From CAILHX01 sp964511385 (lineage in GTDB: Bacteria; Pseudomonadota; Gammaproteobacteria; Burkholderiales; Methylophilaceae): 64,000 nucleotides of DNA. Below the pieces are notes generated by a model. It made no database searches, had not been told where the DNA came from, and saw only the letters and a list, made by a program, of their open reading frames with translations. The position numbers and the translations under genes were made by a program. The DNA lies in assembly GCA_964511385.1 (NCBI GenBank), contig CAZEFE010000002.1:248001-312000 (forward strand), read 5' to 3'. Shown piece by piece: positions 8,755-16,168 of this stretch (position 1 is its first letter; each line of letters starts with the position of its first letter).

Positions 8755-9672
8755 ATGGAGAAAGTATTAGTAACAGGGGTGGCCGGCTTTATAGGCTCTA
8801 ATGTGGCATCCCGACTGTTGCGGGAAGGTTATTCGGTTGTTGGTGTTGATGATCTCTCTGGCGGGCATGTCAAAAATGTGCCTGCTGGACTGGAGTTTAT
8901 CCAGGGCGATCTTGCAAAGGCTTCAACGATCGCGTTAATCCCTCGTGATTGTCGCAAGATTCTCCACTTGGCAGGGCAGTCGTCTGGTGAAATCAGTTTT
9001 GACGATCCGGTAGCAGATTTGGAAAAAAATGCCGTTTCTACACTAAACCTGATTCGTTACGGTATTGAAAATCAAGTTGAGCGCATGGTTTATGCGAGTT
9101 CAATGTCAGTTTATGGCTCCGTGGAGAACAAACCAATTAGCGAAAGCCGTGAGTGCAGACCATTATCATGTTATGGGGTCGGAAAATACGCAGCAGAAGG
9201 CTATCTTAACGTTTATAAAAATCAGCTTTCTTTTGTTTCTTTGCGGATGTTCAATGTTTATGGTCCGGGTCAGGATATGGGCAATCTCCGGCAGGGGATG
9301 GTTAGCATTTATCTGGCGCAAGCATTAGCCAATGGCCAGATACAGGTTAAAGGTAGTACAGATCGTTTTCGCGATTTTATTTTTATCGATGACGTGGTCG
9401 AGGCATGGTTTCGCGCAGCTATTAGGCCGGCGGCGCTCGGAAAAACGTTGAATGTTGGTACAGGGGTCAAAACCACAGTGGGCACTCTGCTCGAGCATGT
9501 GCGCGCGATGGTGCCCGGTAGCAATTATTACGTCCAAGGCGCAACGCTTGGTGATCAAAGCGGTATATATGCGGACACCTCGATGCTTAGCAGTTGTCTT
9601 GGCTTGAATTCATTCACGCCATTGGATGTTGGATTAAAGAAATTCGTTGATTGGGCACGCAGCTCTGAATGA
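8755..9672 (+). CDS. NAD-dependent sugar epimerase/dehydratase (extended SDR)
   Basis: The 305-residue extended SDR has the NAD motif VTGVAGFIGSNVA at its N-terminus. The SSMSVYGS strand carries the catalytic Ser, and YGVGKYAAE is the YxxxK pair near residue 140. FNVYGPGQDMGN and FRDFIFIDDVVEA are typical of GalE/RmlB-like sugar-nucleotide enzymes. It follows the methyltransferase by 11 bp. The enzyme probably epimerises or dehydrates the precursor sugar that feeds the aldolase step or a partner sugar. The exact substrate cannot be read from the sequence. Confidence 0.85.
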   Translation: MEKVLVTGVAGFIGSNVASRLLREGYSVVGVDDLSGGHVKNVPAGLEFIQGDLAKASTIALIPRDCRKILHLAGQSSGEISFDDPVADLEKNAVSTLNLIRYGIENQVERMVYASSMSVYGSVENKPISESRECRPLSCYGVGKYAAEGYLNVYKNQLSFVSLRMFNVYGPGQDMGNLRQGMVSIYLAQALANGQIQVKGSTDRFRDFIFIDDVVEAWFRAAIRPAALGKTLNVGTGVKTTVGTLLEHVRAMVPGSNYYVQGATLGDQSGIYADTSMLSSCLGLNSFTPLDVGLKKFVDWARSSE

Positions 9673-9706
9673 GCTGCTGATAACACACATTTATCCTGAA
9701 AACACA

Positions 9707-10450
9707 ATGAAAACCCTAGCTCTTATTCCTGCCCGTATGGGTAGTAGCCGTTTCCCTGGTAAACCGATGGCTCCGATTCTTGGCAAGCCGATGATTGGTC
9801 ATGTTTACGAGCGAGTAGCTCGGTCTCCCTTGCTTGATTTGGTGGCGGTAGCAACGTGCGATAAGGAAATCTATGATTACATTGAATCCATTGGCGGGGT
9901 TGCAGTAATGACAGGAGATCAGCACGAGCGTGCTTCAGACCGCTGTGCTGAAGCATTGCTGAAATTGGAAGAAGCTAATAATACGCGTTATGACATTGTA
10001 GTGATGGTTCAAGGGGATGAACCGATGACTCATCCTGACATGATTGCCGAAGCGGTACAGCCCTTGCTGGATAATGCCGAAGTGCAAGTAGTGAACTTAC
10101 TTGGCCAGATTAAGGACATGGCAGAGTTTGAAGACCGCAACTGTATCAAGGTGGTGTGCGACCTTGATCTCAATGCAATGTATTTTTCTCGTGAGCCAAT
10201 CCCCACTCGGTGCAAAGTTGAAAAAATACCGATGGGCAAGCAGGTTTGTATCATCCCGTTCAGGCGCGATTTTCTGCTGGAGTACACGAGTATGACTCCA
10301 ACGCCTCTTGAGGTGGCAGAGTCTGTGGATATGATGCGTGTCCTTGAACATGGGTTGAAAGTGCGTATGGCGCCAACCCAGCATAGTACCCAAGCAGTGG
10401 ATACACTGGAGGATCTGAAGAAGGTTGAGCGGCTTATGCAAGGTCGTTGA
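9707..10450 (+). CDS. KdsB-like CMP-sugar-acid synthetase (cytidylyltransferase)
   Basis: The family couples CTP to the anomeric hydroxyl of a 2-keto-3-deoxy sugar acid. The nucleotide-binding N-terminus LIPARMGSSRFPGKPM, the segment DQHERASDRCAEA and the metal-binding MVQGDEPMTHPDM mark it as a KdsB relative rather than a NeuA. Its 247 residues match KdsB length. Several variable regions differ from housekeeping KdsB as I know it (for example NALYFSR is NAMYFSREPIPTRCK), so it may be a paralogue specific for a different ulosonic acid. The start at 9707 was chosen because the PAR motif should start at about residue 8. The stop overlaps the next gene's ATG by one base. Confidence 0.85.
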   Translation: MKTLALIPARMGSSRFPGKPMAPILGKPMIGHVYERVARSPLLDLVAVATCDKEIYDYIESIGGVAVMTGDQHERASDRCAEALLKLEEANNTRYDIVVMVQGDEPMTHPDMIAEAVQPLLDNAEVQVVNLLGQIKDMAEFEDRNCIKVVCDLDLNAMYFSREPIPTRCKVEKIPMGKQVCIIPFRRDFLLEYTSMTPTPLEVAESVDMMRVLEHGLKVRMAPTQHSTQAVDTLEDLKKVERLMQGR

Positions 10451-12381
10451 TGCGTAAACCTGATCTTAAAAGTGATGTTAAAGGAGAGCGCACGCTACTG
10501 GTCTGGGATGCAGAAGGGGTGCCACCAAGCGGAAATTGGACCACGGTTTTTTGGAGCAGTTTCGGGCAGTCTGATAATTCCGACGTCATTTCAATCCCTG
10601 CACTGATTGAGAAGCAGGCGGATGCGCTGAAAGCACGCTATCTTGCCTGGATCTATGAACTAGGCGAGGCGCACATTAATGGGAAACGCTTGGTTGATCA
10701 TCTGGAGTTGCGACCAGGTTTTAGCTATTGGTGGATGACTTCGCTGGCGCAGAAATTCAATGCATCAGGATCATCTCAGATTGATAATGCGGTTAAAGCA
10801 TTAGTGTTTGAAAGCTTGGTGGCGGAACATAAGCCAAAATCAATAGTACTAATATCTAGCAAAAAAGAGCTTGCATTAGTCTTGCAGAGCTTTTGTCGTA
10901 CGATGAGACTCCATTTCAAATGGAATCGCGCGAAACTGACGGAAAACTCGGAACCTTTTTCAAGATTCATCTATAACCTTTTGCCACACCCAATACAAGC
11001 ATTCGCCTACTTTGTTTGGTACTTGGTAAAAAATTTTCCGCTTCTTTGCACGCAACAAAACTCGGGTTCTGCTTTGAATGGCGAAATTACCTTTGTTGAT
11101 GTTTTGGTTCATCTGGACAACAAAGCGTTCACTACCGGAAAATTTGTCTCCAATTACTGGACTGGCCTGGTCAACAAACTGGCTCAATCAAATCTAAAAA
11201 CAAACTGGCTACACAATTTCTTTAGGCAGGAATCGATCCCAACTCCCGTTCGCGCTTATCATCTAATAGGGCGGTTCAATAAACACTCAAGCGACACCCA
11301 GTCTCACGCTTTGATAGAGGCGAGCCTAGGCCCGGCAACCTTCATCCAAGCATTGAAAGATTATTTTCGAATATGCCGAATCAGTTTCCATTTGCCGATA
11401 TACTCTCCACCCCTTTTAATTGCGGGCTCAGTTCTTAATCTTTGGCCACTACTCAAGAGGGAGTGGATGGACTCTCTGAGAGGGCGGGAGGCAATAGTGA
11501 ATTGTCTGAGAATTGCGCTTTTTGAAAAAACCTTTAGTCGCATGCCTTGCCAAAAGCTGGGTATCTATATACAGGAAAACCAGCCTTGGGAAATGGCGCT
11601 GATCTATGCTTGGAAAGTAGCCGGGCATGGGAAATTGATTGGCGTGCCACACACTACTGTTCGCTATGGTGATCTGCGTTATTTTTATGATGCCAGAAGC
11701 TATAATCATCTCGGAAAAAATGCATTGCCAACCCCAGATTTGGTAGCAATTAATGGCCCTGCCGCTAAAAAACTTTATCTCGAGGCGGGATACCCGAAGG
11801 GCGAAATTATCGAGGTAGAGGCTTTACGGTTTTTGCACCTATTGAGTAATAGTCCTGTACGAAAGCCAGTTAAGACTTCTGGAAAGAAGTTAAAAATCTT
11901 GGTATGTGGTGATTTTCTTGCCGCGACTAATTACCGTATGCTGGCATGGATGGAATGTGCTGCAAAACGCTTGCCACCAGAAACGACTTTTGTACTAAAA
12001 CCACATCCGGCATGCCCTGTGAAGGGTGGTGACTTTCCTTCTTTGGCCTTGGAGGTGACTAATGCTCCTTTGGCAGAGTTGTTTGCAGATTGTACCGTGG
12101 TTTTTACCAGCAACATTACTTCGGCTGCAGTGGATGCGTACTGTTCAGGTGTCCCTGTAGTACAAATGCTGGATGGTTCCGCATTTAACATGAGCCCCTT
12201 GCGGGGGATGAAGGGGGTAATGTATGTAACAACTCCGGCAGAGTTGTCAGATTTGTTGAGCGCGGCCAATGATCATAAAAATGCGCTAACAGAATCTTAT
12301 TTTTATCTGGATGCGAATCTTTCTCGCTGGCAAAAATTGATAAATAAATTTGCTGGCGCGAGTATTAGACATCAAGGGTAG
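10450..12381 (+). CDS. Surface carbohydrate biosynthesis protein, candidate CMP-sugar-acid glycosyltransferase
   Basis: The protein has 643 residues. The first 130 contain the motif GFSYWWMTSLAQK, which I associate with the TIGR04326-type 'surface carbohydrate biosynthesis' family of O-antigen loci. The last 250 residues look like a GT-B C-terminal lobe: FVLKPHPACP, then FTSNITSAAVDAYCSGVPVVQ, a nucleotide-sugar-binding signature seen in capsule Kdo transferases and CDP-glycerol transferases. No signal peptide or membrane helix is evident. The ATG at 10450 overlaps the cytidylyltransferase stop by one base (TGATG), so it is co-translated with the enzyme that would make its donor. I infer that it transfers the CMP-activated sugar acid. 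Family recall is from memory. Confidence 0.65.
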   Translation: MRKPDLKSDVKGERTLLVWDAEGVPPSGNWTTVFWSSFGQSDNSDVISIPALIEKQADALKARYLAWIYELGEAHINGKRLVDHLELRPGFSYWWMTSLAQKFNASGSSQIDNAVKALVFESLVAEHKPKSIVLISSKKELALVLQSFCRTMRLHFKWNRAKLTENSEPFSRFIYNLLPHPIQAFAYFVWYLVKNFPLLCTQQNSGSALNGEITFVDVLVHLDNKAFTTGKFVSNYWTGLVNKLAQSNLKTNWLHNFFRQESIPTPVRAYHLIGRFNKHSSDTQSHALIEASLGPATFIQALKDYFRICRISFHLPIYSPPLLIAGSVLNLWPLLKREWMDSLRGREAIVNCLRIALFEKTFSRMPCQKLGIYIQENQPWEMALIYAWKVAGHGKLIGVPHTTVRYGDLRYFYDARSYNHLGKNALPTPDLVAINGPAAKKLYLEAGYPKGEIIEVEALRFLHLLSNSPVRKPVKTSGKKLKILVCGDFLAATNYRMLAWMECAAKRLPPETTFVLKPHPACPVKGGDFPSLALEVTNAPLAELFADCTVVFTSNITSAAVDAYCSGVPVVQMLDGSAFNMSPLRGMKGVMYVTTPAELSDLLSAANDHKNALTESYFYLDANLSRWQKLINKFAGASIRHQG

Positions 12382-12527
12382 GGATGGCTATTCTATGGGG
12401 GCCGCAGATGCCCATAAAATTTATATGGATAATCTGCCATAATGTCGCGCTTTTTGTAGGGCAGTTTTGATATTGCGGTGCGTGATTTTATTGGTAAGTA
12501 TGTATTACGAAATAATTGATAGAGTTT

Positions 12528-13427
12528 ATGAGAATCGATAACGAAAAAAGAAACACAAAGCGTTTATACCAGGGAGCTAAATCTTGGGGAAAACGTTTGG
12601 TTAAATCATTTTTGACTATGGCTGTTTTGGCTAGTAACAAACAGCGCGGCGAAGATCTGCTAAAAGCAGAGCTTGTTGAAATTGTTCCAGATATATCCAA
12701 GCAATATACTACTTTCGAGATAGCTACCAACGATACTTATCTTATCGAGAATGTTCGCTGTTTGCACGCCTTTCAGGTTGCATTGACATTGAAGGCTGTA
12801 GATTGGGTAGGCAAGGCACTGAACGATAATCAATTGAACATCGTTGATATTGGAGATTCATCAGGGACGCATATCCTTTATTTGGATAACTTGCTGAAGA
12901 GTCGTGGCATCAATGCAAACGCACTTTCCGTCAATCTGGACCCGATTGCAGTGCAAAAAATCAAGGCTAAAGGCTTGAATGCAATTCAATGTCGTGCCGA
13001 GGACCTCTCGTCTATCGAGGGTGGTGTGACCGCGGATATTTTCCTTTTGTATGAAACCCTTGAACATTTGTTTGACCCGATTTCTTTTTTGCACTCAATG
13101 TCTACTAGAACTAAGTGCAAGTATCTCGTGATTACTGTCCCATATGTTCGGCAAAGCCGGGTTGGTTTACAGCATGTCAGGCTTGGAATGGATAAGGAGG
13201 TTTTCGCAGAAAATACCCATATTTTTGAATTAAGTCCATCCGACTGGAATTTGTTATTTAAGTTCTCAGGCTGGAAAATCGTGGCGGCTGATATTTATAG
13301 ACAATATCCACCCTTCGGAATACTCAATTTTGCTAAATTTATATGGCGTCGGTTTGCTTTTGATGGATTCTATGGCGTGATTTTAGAGAGGGATCAGATA
13401 ATTTCGCAGAGATACAAAAGCTGGTGA
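12528..13427 (+). CDS. Putative SAM-dependent methyltransferase
   Basis: In this 299-residue protein the SAM-binding region is IVDIGDSSGTHILYLDNLL near residue 110, and the post-I motif LLYETLEHLFDPISFL is near 185. Both are weaker than in typical class I enzymes, but the order and spacing fit. No zinc-ribbon head is present. A TTG 12 bases upstream (12516) is an alternative start; neither has a clear Shine-Dalgarno. The gene stands alone: 146 bp separate it from the previous gene and 78 bp from the polymerase-like gene. The 146-bp gap contains a small bulged hairpin (12394-12416) without a T run and nothing else I can name. Confidence 0.7.
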   Translation: MRIDNEKRNTKRLYQGAKSWGKRLVKSFLTMAVLASNKQRGEDLLKAELVEIVPDISKQYTTFEIATNDTYLIENVRCLHAFQVALTLKAVDWVGKALNDNQLNIVDIGDSSGTHILYLDNLLKSRGINANALSVNLDPIAVQKIKAKGLNAIQCRAEDLSSIEGGVTADIFLLYETLEHLFDPISFLHSMSTRTKCKYLVITVPYVRQSRVGLQHVRLGMDKEVFAENTHIFELSPSDWNLLFKFSGWKIVAADIYRQYPPFGILNFAKFIWRRFAFDGFYGVILERDQIISQRYKSW

Positions 13428-13505
13428 TATCTAGCCCGCTTCCCAAAGCGGTTAGTGGCTATTTAAATTTAGAGTTCTCCTTCCTACTTTTTATAGTGAG
13501 CGTAT

Positions 13506-15210
13506 ATGGATTTTGAAATCATTCGGCAGCATATCTATGCATATCGGTTGTCATTGAGCACAGTTATCGATGCCGGATTGGTGTTCTATTTGATATTGCT
13601 TGTCTTTGGATTTTTCTTTGTTGGATCGGGACCTCTTTTTGACTTCCAGACTTTTTCGCTGAGTTTGGTGCTGGGCTTAACTGTCGCTACTGCATATTTG
13701 ATGGAGAGAAGCAGCCAAAACCCCCTCATGGCAATGGTTGCCGTAATGTTCCTGATAAATATTTTTTTCAGGCTACTTGGCTACCTATATTTTCCGGCAT
13801 TAGTAGAGTTCCCTTTTGGAGATGAGATCGGGGTAAGCGATGTCAACGAGGGGTTGCTTTATATTTTTCTGGGCACATTGAGCATGCTGGGAGGGATGGT
13901 CGTAGTGGCGAGGATATGGCCTGTTGGGGAAATTAAAGTTTCCGCCCGGACACCATTGGCGACACAACGAATGTTGTGGGTGTGGAGTGGCGTATTTTTT
14001 ATTGAGTTAATGTTGGAGTTGTATTTTACTGGGTGGCTCGGGTTGTCGCCCTTGGCAGTCGATAAGGTACATGAATACGATGGCCATCATGCCATTCAGG
14101 CACTGAGAGCTGTTGTCGGGCTGGATACAACGTTATTTGCTTTTTTTATCTACCTTGCACTGCCTGGAAACTGGAAAGCTGATAAAGGGAAATGGAGGTG
14201 GGTGGTTGCTTTAAGCTTGGTTTTCCTGATGTATACAGCCTATTCTGGTGCGCGTGGTGGCGGGCTGCGTTTGTTCATGTTCGTAATTACAATATTGCTT
14301 GTGTGGAGGACTGGGCGTTCATTGACGCTACCAAAAATGATGGCGTTTTTTTTAGCTATGGCAGTCTTGACTCCACTAAGCTTTTCAGTAGGTGATTATT
14401 TTAGAGCTCAAACTCACTTCAAACATACAGCAATATATCAGCGAGAGCTTCAGCAATTGAGGCTTGGAGGAGGATATGATACGCCAACTGCTCANNNNNN
14501 NNNNNNNNNNNNNNNNNNNNNNNNNNNNNNNNNNNNNNNNNNNNNNNNNNNNNNNNNNNNNNNNNNNNNNNNNNNNNNNNNNNNNNNNNNNNNNGACTCC
14601 GGCTACTCAGACTCCGGCTACTCAGACTCCGGCTACTCAGACTCCGGCTACTCAGACTCCGGCTCTTCTGAATAGAATTGTTAACCGGTTGGGGGCTGGG
14701 CTTGATTACGCGATTCTTGTAACGACTCAAATGCCTGCGAAAGGATGCGTGGCGAGATTTATGAATCTAGAGTATGAGTCGAAAAATATAGTCAATTCGG
14801 TAGTGCCTGGCATGATTTTTCCAGAAGCGCAACTTAATACTTCGAGAGTAGTTTCAGTTTGTTATCGTGGAATGACCGTGAGTGAAATTTTTGCATCTGG
14901 GTACCATAGTGAATTTTGGACGATTTGGGGGCTGGCATTGGTCATGTTTGGTTGGTGGGGTGGGCTAATTTTTTTGATGGTCAGTGGGGTTTTATTGCAT
15001 AGCATGTATGCAGTTGTATGGAAGTTTTTCCCCAGCATGGTTAGGCCTTATTATGCAACGCTGTATGTTTTTTTGCTTCCATGGCTCGTCATTTTTACCA
15101 TGGGGCTGGATCACAGTGTTAATACGACAATTATTGTTGGGGCGCAACTGGGCTTTGTGCTATTGCTTGTTGCTTGTATAACGCGACTATTTCGTAAAGC
15201 GCTACCATGA
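13506..15210 (+). CDS. Polymerase-like polytopic membrane protein interrupted by an assembly gap
   Basis: Two pieces in different frames flank a run of 100 N and are best read as one gene. The N-terminal piece (13506-14494, about 329 residues) has about eight hydrophobic helices and the cytoplasmic segment YSGARGGGLRLFM. The C-terminal piece (from 14596, about 204 residues) has further helices and the loop YHSEFWTIWGLAL. This is the shape of an O-antigen/oligosaccharide-repeat polymerase (Wzy-like). Just before the gap the frame reads TPTA plus CA; just after it, G and then repeated TPATQ. The repeat therefore runs into the gap from both sides, and the frame change reflects the arbitrary gap length. 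The Wzy role is inferred from topology and context. Confidence 0.65.
14495..14594. other. Assembly gap of 100 N
   Basis: Exactly 100 undetermined bases lie here, the usual placeholder for a scaffold gap of unknown size. The gap ends at the first base of a 15-bp tandem repeat, so the repeat itself probably broke the assembly. The codon phase on both sides (CA before, G after, completing CAG) requires a true missing length that is a multiple of three. Confidence 0.95.
14595..14664 (+). repeat. 15-bp tandem repeat coding TPATQ
   Basis: Four complete copies of GACTCCGGCTACTCA followed by 10 bases of a fifth are visible without mismatch. In the frame of the downstream membrane segments each unit encodes Thr-Pro-Ala-Thr-Gln. 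The bases before the gap (CCAACTGCTCA) already resemble the unit, so the array extends through the gap with an unknown copy number. Perfect identity between copies points to recent expansion. Confidence 0.93.
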
Positions 15211-15250
15211 GTTACTTAGATCACCCGCTAGCAGCTAATAGGTGGGCTTA

Positions 15251-16168
15251 ATGCTTATAAGTGCAGTTATTCCAACAAAAAACAGATCGGCCGATTTGCT
15301 AAAAGCGGTTGCCTCAGTGGTTGAGCAAAAACGCCTGCCAGACGAGTTGATCGTTGTGGATCAAAGTGATAATGATTTCTCTCGCGCAGAGATTCAAGCT
15401 ATGGTTGCTGCTACTGGGCTTTCAATGCGTTTGATCTATATCTACGACCCAGGTGTTCTTGGCTTGGTTGATGCAAAAAGGGTAGCGGTTTCTCAAGCGA
15501 AAGGGGATGTTGTCTGTTTCCTTGAGGATGATGTCGTGCTTGAGCCAAGCTATATCTATGAGATGGAACAAGCTTTCATTCATTATCCAGATATGATGGG
15601 ATGTTGTGGTGTAGTGACTAATCTCCCGGACCTACCAGATAACTATGTTTATTATTTTCATTTATTTCATCGTGGGATTTTCTATGACGCTCGGGTGGGA
15701 ATACATGGGCACGTCATTGAGCGTGACGATGACTTGATTCCTAGCAATTATTTGAGCGGCGGGACATCGGCTTTCCGTAGAGTGGTTTTTGAAAAAGTGC
15801 CGTTTGATTTGGCAAATGGATTTTTCATGCTCGAGGATATTGATTTTTCGACACGCGCCGCCAGAGTTTTTGGCAATCGCTTCTTTATCAATCCACGCGC
15901 ACGCCTTGCCCACTATATGTCGCCAGTGAATCGCGCTGTGTTGAACAAAAAATACCGACGAAAATTGAAAGAATTTACTATTTTCTACAAAAAACATGGG
16001 GCTGGCATTTTTGATGCCTCATGTTTTTTGTGGCTCCTACTTGGATTGTGGATTGAGGCAATGGTAAATGCGATTCGCTCGCGGAAAATAGGGCCGGTGA
16101 CTGGCTATGGTCTCGGAATTTGGGACGGGTTGCGCTGGTCGATATGTTGTGAGGATGCATGCGTTTAG
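15251..16168 (+). CDS. Family 2 glycosyltransferase
   Basis: The 305-residue GT-A protein starts with ISAVIPTKNRSADLLKAV, the nucleotide-binding strand of GT2 enzymes. FLEDDVVLEPSYI near residue 98 is the metal-binding DxD-like segment. The acceptor-side motif MLEDIDFSTRAARVFG near residue 197 fits the ED catalytic pattern. A Shine-Dalgarno AGGTGG lies five bases before the ATG at 15251; a GTG at 15242 is a possible alternative. The 3' end overlaps the next gene by 10 bp. The sugar and the linkage are unknown. Confidence 0.88.
   Translation: MLISAVIPTKNRSADLLKAVASVVEQKRLPDELIVVDQSDNDFSRAEIQAMVAATGLSMRLIYIYDPGVLGLVDAKRVAVSQAKGDVVCFLEDDVVLEPSYIYEMEQAFIHYPDMMGCCGVVTNLPDLPDNYVYYFHLFHRGIFYDARVGIHGHVIERDDDLIPSNYLSGGTSAFRRVVFEKVPFDLANGFFMLEDIDFSTRAARVFGNRFFINPRARLAHYMSPVNRAVLNKKYRRKLKEFTIFYKKHGAGIFDASCFLWLLLGLWIEAMVNAIRSRKIGPVTGYGLGIWDGLRWSICCEDACV

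Noticed and set aside
14595..14664. CRISPR array
   Set aside because: The units are directly adjacent 15-mers without spacers and are in frame with a membrane protein, so this is a coding tandem repeat. No CRISPR array or cas gene was seen elsewhere in the window.
13506..15210. Apparent frameshift between the two halves of the polymerase-like gene
   Set aside because: The two frames are separated by exactly 100 N, a placeholder of arbitrary length. The codon phase on both sides is consistent (CA before, G after), so no real frameshift is implied.
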